NCBI GenBank assembly: GCA_937927335.1
Contig: CALBDU010000083.1
Location: 124,001 to 188,000, forward strand
Source of the DNA: an uncultured Clostridium sp.
Lineage (GTDB): Bacteria > Bacillota > Clostridia > Clostridiales > Clostridiaceae
Direction: 5' to 3'
Length of the DNA stretch: 64,000 nucleotides
Part shown: piece after piece, positions 9,108 to 19,287 of the stretch
Layout: each line of letters opens with the position of its first letter
Numbering within the stretch: position 1 is the stretch's first letter
Made by a program: the position numbers and the translations under genes
The notes under the pieces: generated by a model
Database searches by the model: none
What the model was told of the DNA's origin: nothing
The model's input: only the letters and a program-made list of their open reading frames with translations

Positions 9108-10805
9108 ATGGGGAGATTTGGTGCAAAGATACTGAAAATGGGTCTTTTTATACTGGGATTAATGGCCTTTATTCTCCTTTCTGTAAACGTTATCATGTTT
9201 AACAAATTCAGCAATGATCTCAAAAGTTCTGTAAATCAATGTGTAATTCAACTGAAGGAAGCAATTGATGGAGACAAGCTGGACAAGGTAATTCAGACCA
9301 ATTCCAAGGATATACCTGAATATCAGCAAGTACTAAATTCAATGAGTACGGCCAAATCAAAAAGTGTGGCGAGAAATTTTTATACCCTGGTTAAAACGGA
9401 TGACAATAATGGAAAGTTTGTTGCAGATGTTTCTGTAGAGGCTTCAGATTTTTTGGACGATTATGAGCTTAATAGTGATATGAAGAAAGCTTTTGAGGGA
9501 CAAACTGTTGTATCACAAAAGCCTTATACTGATGATTATGGAACCTATATGTCTGCATATATACCTGTTAAAAATTCTTCCGGTAAGGTAGTTGCAATTG
9601 CCGGAGTGGATATGGATGTCAGCACGTTTCAGAATATTAAGTCGGGGCTGTTTAGAACAACCATTTATTCCATATTAGGCTTGAGCATCGTGGTGCTCCT
9701 GCTAGCCTATTCCTTCTCAAAAAGAATGGGAATAAGAATTACAAAAATACAAAATTCCTTGGAAAAGCTGGGCAATGGAGATTTGACAGGAGCTATTGAG
9801 CTTGATTCTAAGTCAGGGGATGAAATTGATGATATAGCACTTTCCATTAATATGGTGGAAAATTCCTTGAGGAAGCTTATAGAGAAGGTCATAGGGACAA
9901 CTGACAACATAGATGTGGTAATTGAAAATGTGAAAGCTAAAGTAAAAAGCCTCAATGAGGAAACGGCGGAAGTATCTGCGGTAACTGAGGAGCTTTCTGC
10001 CAATATTCAGGAAACAGCAGCATCTGCCGAGGAAATGTCATCTTCTTCAAAGGGAATAGAGGGCACTGTGCTGCAAATAGCAGAGAAATCCAAGGAGTCT
10101 GCTTTTAAGGCTTCAGAAATTAGCAAAAAATCGGAAACAATAAAATGTAATTCTCAAAACAATAAGGATGAGGCTGAGAGGATGTTTCGGGATACAGGTT
10201 CAAGACTTCAGCAGTCTATTGATAAAGCGAAAGCTGTGGAGCAGATTAGTGTGCTTTCTGACTCCATTCTTCAAATTACTTCCCAAACAAACCTTTTGGC
10301 CCTGAATGCCGCCATTGAGGCAGCCAGAGCAGGGGAGGCAGGTAAAGGCTTCAGTGTTGTAGCTGACGAAATTAGAAAGCTTGCAGAGAAATCCAGTGAG
10401 ACTATTGGCAAAATTCAGGATGTTACCTCGGTTATAGTTTCTTCCGTGGACGAGCTTGCTCATAATTCAAACAGTATGCTTAGCTTTATTGAAAAGAGAA
10501 TTTTTAAGGATTATGCAACACTACTTGAAACCAGTGAGGAATACAATAAGGATGCTATGTATTACAAGAGTTTTTCTATTGAACTTAAAGAAAAAACTGA
10601 ATTGCTCCTTGCATCTCTCAGTGATATACTTAATACCATTGAAGGTGTGGCAGGTGCTTCGGTACAGGGAGCTGAAGGAACCACAAATATTGCAGACAGA
10701 GTATTAACTGTAAGCAGCAATTCCAATCATGTACTGGAAGAGGTACAGAAGGCAAAAACGAACTCCGAAATATTAAAGAAGGAAGTATTGATGTTTAAGT
10801 TATAG
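9108..10805 (+). CDS. Methyl-accepting chemotaxis protein
   Basis: 565 residues. TM1 is about residues 9-30, a smaller extracellular sensor spans about 31-180 (single-Cache-like, ending VVAIAGVDMDVSTFQ), TM2 is about 187-205, then HAMP and the signalling coiled coil. The tip SQTNLLALNAAIEAARAGEA is intact. The signalling domain is unlike the neighbour's outside the tip, so this is not a recent tandem duplication. RBS TTGGAGGTG precedes the ATG. Confidence 0.94.
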   Translation: MGRFGAKILKMGLFILGLMAFILLSVNVIMFNKFSNDLKSSVNQCVIQLKEAIDGDKLDKVIQTNSKDIPEYQQVLNSMSTAKSKSVARNFYTLVKTDDNNGKFVADVSVEASDFLDDYELNSDMKKAFEGQTVVSQKPYTDDYGTYMSAYIPVKNSSGKVVAIAGVDMDVSTFQNIKSGLFRTTIYSILGLSIVVLLLAYSFSKRMGIRITKIQNSLEKLGNGDLTGAIELDSKSGDEIDDIALSINMVENSLRKLIEKVIGTTDNIDVVIENVKAKVKSLNEETAEVSAVTEELSANIQETAASAEEMSSSSKGIEGTVLQIAEKSKESAFKASEISKKSETIKCNSQNNKDEAERMFRDTGSRLQQSIDKAKAVEQISVLSDSILQITSQTNLLALNAAIEAARAGEAGKGFSVVADEIRKLAEKSSETIGKIQDVTSVIVSSVDELAHNSNSMLSFIEKRIFKDYATLLETSEEYNKDAMYYKSFSIELKEKTELLLASLSDILNTIEGVAGASVQGAEGTTNIADRVLTVSSNSNHVLEEVQKAKTNSEILKKEVLMFKL

Positions 10806-10832
10806 CTGTGTTAGAAGGATAGGTGGAAGAGG

Positions 10833-11090
10833 TTGAAAGAAAAAATTCTTGAAATGGGAGGCTTTTATAAGGAGGATTTCATAAGGTATTTTGAAAATAT
10901 AGGCGGAGTGACAGAGGATAATACTACATTTAAAGGACTTTACTGGCAAGCTGAGGTTGGTGAAGAAAAATGGACAAAAATTGGGGCTTTAACTTTATGC
11001 CATATTACTGTAACTATTAATGCAGAAGAAAATAAATTTGAAGAATTCCTAAAAAAATTCAGATTAAATTTTTTAAAGGCAGGCGGTTGA
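10833..11090 (+). CDS. Small hypothetical protein
   Basis: 85 residues, TTG start eight bases after AGGTGGAAG; the stop of the preceding receptor is 27 bases upstream, so the two may be co-transcribed. The sequence is a plausible small alpha/beta fold (GLYWQAEVGEE, then LTLCHITVTINAEE) with no motif I can name. No membrane segment. It is the last low-GC gene before the GC-richer two-component island. Confidence 0.65.
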   Translation: MKEKILEMGGFYKEDFIRYFENIGGVTEDNTTFKGLYWQAEVGEEKWTKIGALTLCHITVTINAEENKFEEFLKKFRLNFLKAGG

Positions 11091-11248
11091 TAAAGATTGG
11101 TTTTGTAGAAATTATCCGAGGCAGGCTGTTGAAAGTATAGAGACATTCAAGTAAGATAATAGAAGGTGTTTTTTTAAGTAACTGATATATTATGGAAATT
11201 GACATCTCCCATTTACGTTTTTAATGTACAGCTAAAGGAGGGTTGCCT

Positions 11249-11983
11249 ATGCTGCGAATCGCTATTTGTGATGATATGCCCGATCAGCTTGCATTGCTGA
11301 CGGGTTTAACTGAAGAATACATAGAAATAGAGAAACTCTCTGCTGACATCCGGCAGTTCTCCCACCCGGATGCGCTGCTCACCGCCTGTGAAACAGAGGT
11401 TTTCAACATCTATCTGCTGGACATGGTGATGCCCATGGCCAGCGGGCTTGATGTTGGCCGGAACGTTCGCCGTGTCAGCCGAGAGGCTCAGATTATCTAC
11501 ATTACTACAGATCCAAGTTACGCGTTGGACGCCTATGCAGTGAACCCACTGCACTATCTGGTGAAGCCCGTCCAAAAGGAAACGCTGTTCGCGGCGCTTG
11601 CGCTAGGCATATCCAAGGTGGACTTTGGTAATGAGATTACCATCACAGTGAAAACCAAGAGCGGACTGCGTACCATGGCCGCCGGACAAATTACCTGCTG
11701 CGAGTACAAAAAGCATACAGCACTCTATACGCTGCTGGGCGGGGAACAGGTGGAAACCACCACCCTCTCAGAGAACTTTGCCGAGCATATAGCACCACTT
11801 ATGCAAGACCAGCGTTTCATTTCGCCCCATGTCTCCTTTGTCCTCAATATGAGTCGGGTTGAAGCGCTTAAGCGCCAGGGCTTTATGCTGCGGGAGGGCG
11901 TCTTTGTGCCGGTATCGGCCAAGCAGTACGCCGCCGTCCGTGACACCTATCTCGACTATCGGTTGTGGGCGGGGGTGAAATAA
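11249..11983 (+). CDS. LytTR-family response regulator (AgrA-like)
   Basis: 244 residues. The receiver domain (1-120) has the acidic pocket ICDDMPDQ, the phosphoacceptor Asp in YLLDMVMP and the switch Lys in YLVKPVQK. The C-terminal LytTR DNA-binding domain covers about 130-240 (ITVKTKSGL, FISPHVSFVLNM). Start ATG 11249 is placed by AAAGGAGGG at 11235-11243. It overlaps the kinase gene by one base (TAATG). Base composition is clearly richer in G+C than the flanking genes, which points to transfer. Targets probably include nearby genes, but no LytTR direct-repeat site was identified. Confidence 0.93.
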   Translation: MLRIAICDDMPDQLALLTGLTEEYIEIEKLSADIRQFSHPDALLTACETEVFNIYLLDMVMPMASGLDVGRNVRRVSREAQIIYITTDPSYALDAYAVNPLHYLVKPVQKETLFAALALGISKVDFGNEITITVKTKSGLRTMAAGQITCCEYKKHTALYTLLGGEQVETTTLSENFAEHIAPLMQDQRFISPHVSFVLNMSRVEALKRQGFMLREGVFVPVSAKQYAAVRDTYLDYRLWAGVK

Positions 11984-13248
11984 TGGATATACCTTTAGTG
12001 GATTTTCTGAGAGCCATCGTTAGCACTACCGGCAACGTGGTACTGATGCTCTCCCTGCTACAACCTAAGTATGGCAAGATGATGACACGACTGGCCTTGC
12101 TGGGTGTGCTTAGCATCGACCTGGGTACCGCCGTTTATTGTTATCTTAGCGGGAATTTGACCATGTTGGCGAAAATCGACATGGTATTGTTTGCCGTACT
12201 ATGCTTTGCTGTCAAGCCCCTGTTCAAAGACACCTTGATGCAGTGGCTGTTCAGCTATATTACTATCCAAAATGTCAGCGACATTGTGATTATTCTTAGC
12301 TTTATCGGGTCGCGGCATTTGCCCTACCCAGCCTATGCAAATATAGCGCTTCGTCTTGTACTTTTTCTGTTTTTTTATTGGCAGCTCCGGTACAAGGTGC
12401 GTCCGCTCTATCAACAGATAGTGGAGCACTGGAATGTTTTTTTCTATGTGGCGCTGGCCGTGTGGGCCACCTTTACCTATTATGTGATTTCCAGCGAGGA
12501 CATTGTGGCTACTTTAACCGAACAAGCTGTGCCGCTGCTGCTCGTTATCGCCATCACGCTGACGGCCTATTCTTCGGTGTTTTACTGCTTAAAAAGTTTA
12601 GGAGAGGAATATCGCTTGAAACAGGACAAGGCACTTTTGGAGCTGTCCGGCAAAACAATGAAACAGCGGCTTTTTGTCATGGGTGAATCTGTACGGCAGA
12701 TGAGCGTCATCCAGCATGACCAGCGTCACTTCAACGCTGCTTTGTTAGAGTTGATGCAAAATGGAGATACAGAAAAGGCCGCCGCCCTCATTGCACAGCA
12801 GACAGCCGCCCTGCCGAAAAAGCCCGCCCGCTACTGTGACAACGTGGCTGTCAACGCCGCCGTGAGTTATTACGCTGCATTGGCAGCCCAGCAAGGCATT
12901 GATTGTGAGCTGCGGTTGGACATCCCTGAAGAGATGCACTGCTCAGAGTTGGCCCTGTCCATGGTGGTGTCCAATCTGATGGAAAACGCTGTCCACGCCT
13001 GCGAAAAGCTCCACCCGGAACGGAGACCCTATCTCCGAGCCAGCGCTGTCTACACCGGCCAACTGATTTTGGAGGTAGAGAATCCATATTCTGGCGAAGT
13101 GGTGCTGGATGATAACTGCTATCCCGTAACCAATGAGAATGGTCACGGGATAGGCAGCGAAAGTGTCCGCGCCTTTGTGGAGGAAACCGGCGGCGAGATT
13201 TTTTATAGTATAGAAAATGGTATTTTCAATGTGAGACTGCTTGTTTGA
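11983..13248 (+). CDS. GHKL-domain sensor histidine kinase (AgrC-like)
   Basis: 421 residues. The N-terminal half contains about six hydrophobic segments (to about residue 205), as in AgrC/ComD peptide-pheromone receptors. A dimerisation helix follows with the phospho-His region QHDQRHFNAAL, then a GHKL ATPase domain with the N box VVSNLMENAVHAC and the G box NGHGIGSESV. It should phosphorylate the response regulator encoded immediately upstream. GGGGGTG precedes ATG 11983; an earlier in-frame GTG would bury it in the regulator gene. No AgrD-like propeptide gene was found next to it. G+C-rich like its partner. Confidence 0.92.
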   Translation: MDIPLVDFLRAIVSTTGNVVLMLSLLQPKYGKMMTRLALLGVLSIDLGTAVYCYLSGNLTMLAKIDMVLFAVLCFAVKPLFKDTLMQWLFSYITIQNVSDIVIILSFIGSRHLPYPAYANIALRLVLFLFFYWQLRYKVRPLYQQIVEHWNVFFYVALAVWATFTYYVISSEDIVATLTEQAVPLLLVIAITLTAYSSVFYCLKSLGEEYRLKQDKALLELSGKTMKQRLFVMGESVRQMSVIQHDQRHFNAALLELMQNGDTEKAAALIAQQTAALPKKPARYCDNVAVNAAVSYYAALAAQQGIDCELRLDIPEEMHCSELALSMVVSNLMENAVHACEKLHPERRPYLRASAVYTGQLILEVENPYSGEVVLDDNCYPVTNENGHGIGSESVRAFVEETGGEIFYSIENGIFNVRLLV

Positions 13249-13265
13249 AAACAAGCAGTTTTTTT
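13236..13265 (+). terminator. Intrinsic terminator overlapping the kinase stop codon
   Basis: ACTGCTTGTT (13236-13245), a four-base loop, AACAAGCAGT (13250-13259), then a T-run. The kinase stop codon lies in the loop. Confidence 0.85.
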
Positions 13266-13399
13266 GTCAAGAGTTAATTTTGCAAATTTTGCTAACATTA
13301 AGTAGAAATATGAGTCTTTTAAGTATTTTATGCGCGCTCCATTCCGGTTCATGTTATCCTGCACACAGGGATGTACTAAACGGAAGGGAGCGTTTTTTT

Positions 13400-13645
13400 A
13401 TGACCAAACCAACCCAGCGAAGGGAAGATCAACCCATGGATGTCCCCAACAGGGACGGAAATGTATGGCCGGTGCAGAGTTGCCCAGCCTTCACCCCGCG
13501 TGGCGGCGCATTGCAGAATACCTGCTGGTACTGTGTTTATGCGGACTTCCATCAGGACAAGCCTCGCACCCTGGATGTGGGAGTGTGCTACTATCCAAAG
13601 CGATGTATTGGAGGCGGAAAGCATGGGGAATATGATGTTTATTAG
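13400..13645 (+). CDS. Small Cys-rich protein of the GC-rich island
   Basis: 81 residues, start ATG 13400 with GGGAG nine bases upstream. The C-terminal half has five cysteines in the order CP-A-F, NTCWYCVYADF, VGVCYYPKRC, spaced as in small metal-binding folds. G+C content matches the preceding two-component system and not the following surface-protein gene, so it probably arrived with the island. Role unknown. It is separated from the kinase by a terminator, so it has its own promoter in 13266-13385. Confidence 0.72.
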   Translation: MTKPTQRREDQPMDVPNRDGNVWPVQSCPAFTPRGGALQNTCWYCVYADFHQDKPRTLDVGVCYYPKRCIGGGKHGEYDVY

Positions 13646-13723
13646 ACATACATAACAAGTTGGTCTTAATAATATAATAAAAAATTACACTAAAGTGTAA
13701 AAAAAGTACGTGGAGGTATGTAT

Positions 13724-16700
13724 ATGACAAAGAAAAAAAATCTAAAGGTGACACTTGCAGCCTTTGCAGCTCTAACTGCTATGGCAAGTTCACAGATTCC
13801 AGTACAAGCAGCTATGTATAATGGTTGGAGTAAACAACCAAGTGGAGATTGGAATTTGTACAAAGGGGGAGTTAAGACAACAGGTTGGCAACAAGATGAT
13901 GGCAAATGGTATTATATGACTAATAGTGGTAATATGCTAAAGAATGCCTGGGCACAAGACAGCTCAGGCAGATGGTTCTTCTTAGATTCAGACGGAGCCA
14001 TGGTGTCAAACGGTTGGGCACAAGATAGAGCAGGCAAATGGTTTTATTTAGGGTCTGATGGTGCTATGATATCCAATGGTTGGGCACAGGATAGTTCAAA
14101 ATGCTGGTTCTACTTGGGAGCAACAGGAGAAATGGTTACCAGCCAATGGGTTGAATATAATGGAAATATGTATTACTTAAACGATGGCGGAGACATGGCA
14201 GCAAACACTACAACACCAGATGGATTCTTCGTTGATGCAAGCGGTGTAAGAATAATATCTGGAAACATAGAGGATTTAAGTGATGGCGGAAGTCATACTG
14301 GGAACTACCTAATTACTGCCGATGGTACTTATGGTAATGCAGATGAGGCTAAGGTTACTACCATCAATGGTAACGTAGCAATCAACATGCCAGATGCAAC
14401 TGAAAACGACACTATAAATTTACAGAACTTAAAAGTTACTGGTACAATAACAGTTAACTTTGGAGCAGGTACAATAAATACCAATAAAGTCACAGGGAAT
14501 GATGTAAAGGTAGAAAACGTTGGTTCACACTGCTTTAATGTTGGACCAGGAAGCATCTTCGAGAGGTTCGCTGTAGCAGATAAAAATAATGATGCAAAAA
14601 TCAAAGTTGACAGAGCAGCACTTCTCAGACTGTTAATTGTGTCCTCAGGTGGTAACATTGAGACACCTACTAATGTAGCTTCGATACAGAAAATTGTATT
14701 AGACCAAAAATACTTAAATAAAGAAGTTACACCTCCGCCTGTAACATTAGCAGGTTTAGTACCTCAATTACAGATAGCTGGACAGTCAAACTTACAGATA
14801 TCACAGGGCACAGTACTACTGTCAGTTAGTGCAGGTGCAGGAGCAACAATTAGCGGACCAGGAAGAGTTGGGGATATACAGTTAATAAATCCAAATATAA
14901 CGGTTTATTTGAACAATCCAACAATAGGAATTGTAGATATACTGCAGCAGGCAACTGATTCACACGTAGTTATACCTTCAGGAACTTCTGTAGGTACACT
15001 TAATGTAGCAGGAAGAGCAACTGTAACCGGTGGTGGGACTATAGGTACAGCAAACGTAGGTGCAAGTGGCACAGTTATCGAGCCCTCTACTACACATACA
15101 GCTGTAACTGAAGGTACAACTGTAACTGTAGGCGGAGAAACAGTGACAAATTCAAATTCAGATAAAACAATACCAAAAGTTCCCATAGGTACTGGTTCTA
15201 CTATTGATACCGGCTCAGGGGGAAGTTCAGGCGGTGGAAGCAGTTCAAGTACAGTTAAAGCTTCATCATTAATGATTGCAGGAGTAAGCAATGCTATAAC
15301 AACTAATAATGGAACATTACAATTAACTGTAAATGTAACACCTTCTAATACTACAGATAAATCAGTAACTTGGTCAGTATCTAATCCGGATATAGCAACC
15401 ATATCAGACAGCGGTTTATTGACAGCTAAGAAAAATGGTACAGTAACAGTTACAGCCACTTCAAACAGCGTTAGTACAGTTAAGAATATTTATCCGGTAA
15501 CTATAACTGGACAAACTGAGGCGGACAATTCTAAGGTCGTTTCAAGCTTTGCACCAGTTAATACAACATTAACAGGTTGTGTGCACGATAATGATGTTCA
15601 ATATACAACTGCAGCAGAAGTAGAGGCAGCATTGCCAACAACTGTAACAGCTACAATGGCAGATGGCTCAGTAAAAACATACAATGTAATTTGGGCAGAA
15701 AAAATACTAGGACAGTATAGCCCAAATACAGGTGGAGTATGCGAGTTTGTCGGAACAATACAGCTAGGAGATGAAGAGTCATTAGCATCTAATACAGTTG
15801 TACCAAAAGCTTATGTAACAGTTAATTCAACCGATGCACAGCCAGTTGAAGTAAGCGTGACTACTGGAACAGGTATTGCAGGTCAGAAATTAAGTACTTT
15901 AACACCATCTGGTGTATTTAACGATGCAAGTGGAAAACCTTTGGATGGTACATTAGAGTGGGCAAGTGGAGATACAGTATTAACATCTGGTACCCACACC
16001 TACACCTATAAGTTTACTCCTGCAAATACTGATTATTCAGTATTAAACGGTGGAGTGAGCGTTACAGTATCACTGCCAAGAACACTTATAGCTAAAGATG
16101 ACATAAAAATTAAGGATAATTTATATGAAAGTAGACCATTGAGTGATACTTATGTGATTGGTACTGTAATAAATGCAGATGGACAGATAGTAGATGGAAC
16201 ATTCTCTTGGGAAAATCCAAATTTAGTTGTGACAGGTAATGCAGCATCATATAATTGGATATTTACACCAAGCGATACAGCTAAGTACAATGTATTAGAT
16301 AGTTCATTAATGATAACAGGGAGGCCACAGGCAGAAACAAGGTATGAGGGAACAGTGTCAGCAACAGACATACATACAGGACAGACTTTAGCTGACTCAG
16401 TATTATCATGTTCAGGGAGATTTGTTGATGCAGGTGGATATACTTTACCAGGTACATTACATTGGTCACCAGTTAATAACCTAAATGCAACAATAGATAC
16501 TGCAGGAATACACACTTATTCATGGGAGTTCGTTCCAGATAATCATCAATACCGTACATTGAACATTGTAGCTACTGTAAATGTTGTAGATGGAACAGGG
16601 TTAAAGGATGTTATACCAGGCGGTATAACAGTGGGCGGTAGTATACCATATGTAGGTACAGAATTATCGAAAATAGGACTAGGTGCAACATTTTTTGATA

Positions 16701-19015
16701 GTAATGATAGTGTGGTTGTTGGTACTTTAGCATGGGTAACACCTACACAAAAAATTGGAACATCAGTAGCTGACTATAATTGGGTATTCACACCAAGGGA
16801 TAGTTCATATAAGACAATAACAGGTAAAGTATCCATAACACCAGCACAGGCACCTTCAGCCGATACTTCAATTAAGGGAATTACAGTTACAATAGGTGGA
16901 AATACCATACCAGCAGTACCAACTTCGGATGCAACAGTGTATAATTTAACAGTTCCAGCAGGAACTAATATTGCAGCATTAGGACAATCCTTCACTATTA
17001 CGCCAAATGGCACAGGTGCAATGGTTAACGGTAATCTTATTTTAGATGGCGATGGCCATACTTGGATATTTACAATTATAGCTCAAGATGGAAGTACGAC
17101 TGCAAATTATGATATTAATGTAACTGCTGTAACAACTAAGCCAATTATTACAAGTACACCTACAGCAGGTGATACAACTATATCTGGTACATGTGAAGAT
17201 GGAGCAACAGTTTTGGTTACTATAAACTCAGGGGATGCAGTAGAAGCAGATGTAGAACTAACTAACTGGTCTATAGTAGTACCAGCACTTGAAGAAGGTG
17301 ATACAATTTCCGTAACAGCACAAAAAGTACCGAATACAATGAGTGAAGTAGCTACAAAAACAGTAGTAGCACCAGCAGCAACAGTATTTAATGCAACAGC
17401 TGATATTTCAACATTAAATACAGTTGAAGTATTAGGTGTAGTCGGTACAACAGCAACATCCAACAACCAGGGTATAGCAACAGTATTTATTAATACTGAT
17501 AATGGTACAATAGTTATAGAATCTGTAGCAGAGGGTTCAACTACAATATACGTTACTGACGGAGCAGTAGGAAGTATTGCGGCGGAAATACCTGTAACAG
17601 TAAGTGCAACTGGAGAAATTACACTTGGAACAATCAAAAAATACGAAGCAGCACTTACGTTCAATGTAACAACAGATACATCAGTAGCAAATACAGTTGA
17701 AGTATTAGGTGTAGTTGGTACAACAGCAACATCTAGTGATACTACTACAGCAAAAGTAGCTATTGATAACGGTTTTATAGCTATTACATCAAGGGCATCA
17801 GGAGTATCTATTATAGAAGTTACTGATGGTGCAGTGGGAAGTACACCAGCGCAAGTTGTAGTAACAGTTAATGTGGATGGTTCAATATCCATTGGTTCAA
17901 TTACAAAATATGTAGCAGCACCAGCAAAACAGGACCAGTCAGTACCATCAGGAATAGGTAAAACTGACGTAACATCAGCAGGTAATGATGGTACGATAAC
18001 AGGTGTAAACGATACTATGGAATACAGACTAGAAACAAATCCAAACTATACACCTGTAGGTATGGGACTTACAACAGTAACAGGTCTATCAGCAGGTACT
18101 TATTATATTAGGTATGATGCTAAAGAAGGGTTTAACGCAGGAGCAGACGCAATTGTTAGAATTAGTGAATATGTAGAGCCTCAACTAACACTTACATGTG
18201 CAGATATAAAAGGTACAGTTGGTGTAGAAATAACACCTGTGACAGCAACATCAAATTTAAGTGGAGAGAAGACTTGGTCTTCAAATGAACTGCCAGCTGG
18301 TTTGTCAATATCAGCCGATGGAGTAATTAGTGGTACACCAACTGCTAGTGGTGAGTATCATTCAATGATTGCAGTTACTAATGGAACAAAGAGTGACACT
18401 GCATCTATTGACATAACTATAGCACCTGCACCTGTATCAGCAACAGTAACATGTGAAAATGTAACAGGAACAGTTGGAGAACCAATAGAATCTGTGCAGG
18501 CAGCAGTAGCCAATCTAGATGGAACTATTACATGGTCAGCAACTGGACTACCAGTTGGTTTAAGTATAGATCCATCTACTGGATTAATCAGTGGTACAGT
18601 AGGTGATGGAGTTACAGCAAAAACGTATACAGTAATAGTGACAGCAAATAATGGAGTAAGTTCAGCTACAATGACTATAACAGCAACAATAGTTGATGCA
18701 CCAAAAAGTGATATAACTTCAATAGAAGAAATATCAGTGTTCGGGGTTTCTGCAACTTTCGATAATATCAGTATTTATACAGTAGACCTTGCAGGTGTAG
18801 ACCTTGAAGCAAATGGAGTTACAGACATAAACACTGATGGTTCTGTGACAAAAGCTGACATAACTGAATCAGATATAGACGTGGCAGTTACAGATGAAGT
18901 AAATGGTGAGACATACGAGGTTACAGCCGCAGGTGCTGGTTCATTTACTATTCAGACAACATCAGAGAGCGGCTCAACTAAAGATTACACATTAACAATT
19001 ACTATGGATGTATAA
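13724..19015 (+). CDS. Giant surface protein with choline-binding-type wall repeats and Ig-like domains
   Basis: 1763 residues. A signal peptide (MTKKKNLKVTLAAFAALTAM...VQAA) is followed by five or six aromatic wall-binding repeats (residues 33-155, units like NGWAQDRAGKWFYLGSDGAM) that bind wall choline or teichoic acid in related proteins. Then come a beta-strand-rich, Asn/Thr-rich stretch (about 155-480), a Gly/Ser linker, a Big_2-type domain (about 505-600), four diverged tandem units with FTP near their ends (about 700-1050), a cadherin-like sandwich, two close ~85-residue repeats sharing NTVEVLGVVGTTATS, two putative-Ig repeats (LPAGLSISADGVISGTP) and a final sandwich. No LPXTG sorting signal. 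GGAGG at 13712-13716 supports ATG 13724. Likely adhesin or S-layer-like scaffold; ligand unknown. Confidence 0.92.
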   Translation: MTKKKNLKVTLAAFAALTAMASSQIPVQAAMYNGWSKQPSGDWNLYKGGVKTTGWQQDDGKWYYMTNSGNMLKNAWAQDSSGRWFFLDSDGAMVSNGWAQDRAGKWFYLGSDGAMISNGWAQDSSKCWFYLGATGEMVTSQWVEYNGNMYYLNDGGDMAANTTTPDGFFVDASGVRIISGNIEDLSDGGSHTGNYLITADGTYGNADEAKVTTINGNVAINMPDATENDTINLQNLKVTGTITVNFGAGTINTNKVTGNDVKVENVGSHCFNVGPGSIFERFAVADKNNDAKIKVDRAALLRLLIVSSGGNIETPTNVASIQKIVLDQKYLNKEVTPPPVTLAGLVPQLQIAGQSNLQISQGTVLLSVSAGAGATISGPGRVGDIQLINPNITVYLNNPTIGIVDILQQATDSHVVIPSGTSVGTLNVAGRATVTGGGTIGTANVGASGTVIEPSTTHTAVTEGTTVTVGGETVTNSNSDKTIPKVPIGTGSTIDTGSGGSSGGGSSSSTVKASSLMIAGVSNAITTNNGTLQLTVNVTPSNTTDKSVTWSVSNPDIATISDSGLLTAKKNGTVTVTATSNSVSTVKNIYPVTITGQTEADNSKVVSSFAPVNTTLTGCVHDNDVQYTTAAEVEAALPTTVTATMADGSVKTYNVIWAEKILGQYSPNTGGVCEFVGTIQLGDEESLASNTVVPKAYVTVNSTDAQPVEVSVTTGTGIAGQKLSTLTPSGVFNDASGKPLDGTLEWASGDTVLTSGTHTYTYKFTPANTDYSVLNGGVSVTVSLPRTLIAKDDIKIKDNLYESRPLSDTYVIGTVINADGQIVDGTFSWENPNLVVTGNAASYNWIFTPSDTAKYNVLDSSLMITGRPQAETRYEGTVSATDIHTGQTLADSVLSCSGRFVDAGGYTLPGTLHWSPVNNLNATIDTAGIHTYSWEFVPDNHQYRTLNIVATVNVVDGTGLKDVIPGGITVGGSIPYVGTELSKIGLGATFFDSNDSVVVGTLAWVTPTQKIGTSVADYNWVFTPRDSSYKTITGKVSITPAQAPSADTSIKGITVTIGGNTIPAVPTSDATVYNLTVPAGTNIAALGQSFTITPNGTGAMVNGNLILDGDGHTWIFTIIAQDGSTTANYDINVTAVTTKPIITSTPTAGDTTISGTCEDGATVLVTINSGDAVEADVELTNWSIVVPALEEGDTISVTAQKVPNTMSEVATKTVVAPAATVFNATADISTLNTVEVLGVVGTTATSNNQGIATVFINTDNGTIVIESVAEGSTTIYVTDGAVGSIAAEIPVTVSATGEITLGTIKKYEAALTFNVTTDTSVANTVEVLGVVGTTATSSDTTTAKVAIDNGFIAITSRASGVSIIEVTDGAVGSTPAQVVVTVNVDGSISIGSITKYVAAPAKQDQSVPSGIGKTDVTSAGNDGTITGVNDTMEYRLETNPNYTPVGMGLTTVTGLSAGTYYIRYDAKEGFNAGADAIVRISEYVEPQLTLTCADIKGTVGVEITPVTATSNLSGEKTWSSNELPAGLSISADGVISGTPTASGEYHSMIAVTNGTKSDTASIDITIAPAPVSATVTCENVTGTVGEPIESVQAAVANLDGTITWSATGLPVGLSIDPSTGLISGTVGDGVTAKTYTVIVTANNGVSSATMTITATIVDAPKSDITSIEEISVFGVSATFDNISIYTVDLAGVDLEANGVTDINTDGSVTKADITESDIDVAVTDEVNGETYEVTAAGAGSFTIQTTSESGSTKDYTLTITMDV

Positions 19016-19021
19016 CAAACT

Positions 19022-19049
19022 AGGGATTGGCATATGCCAATCCCTTTTT
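19022..19049 (+). terminator. Intrinsic terminator
   Basis: Perfect palindrome GGGATTGGCAT / ATGCCAATCCC (19023-19044) followed by five T, directly after the giant surface-protein gene. The stretch 19050-19287 has no gene; it contains two small hairpins (TAGCAGT/ACTGCTA near 19130-19155, and an imperfect one near 19233-19270). Confidence 0.9.
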
Positions 19050-19287
19050 AACTTCAATAAACGTCATTGCATAGTCAATGTGTAGTAGTAGCTAAAAAAT
19101 ACGCAAATATAATCACGATATACATTAAATATAGCAGTAATAAGGACTGCTAGTCAGTAAGCGGTAAGCGCATCATAAGAAGGTACCTTATTTTTCGTGT
19201 ATATCTATGAGATAATTACTCCAAATATTATGTTAAAGTTTTTCAAGTTTTTCAACTTGAGAAACTTTGAGATAGGAGTTGAGAAAC

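Noticed and set aside
13241..13399. Upstream extension of the Cys-rich small protein to 13241
   Set aside because: It would start inside the kinase terminator and lacks an RBS; ATG 13400 has one.
17107..17892. 261-codon open frame on the minus strand inside the giant surface-protein gene
   Set aside because: Antisense of a Thr/Val-rich repeat region, low-complexity product, no RBS; caused by codon bias of the real gene.
19079..19090. TGTAGTAGTA outside the prophage, similar to the integrase arm repeats
   Set aside because: Single short match in AT-rich DNA, far from the attachment core; probably chance.
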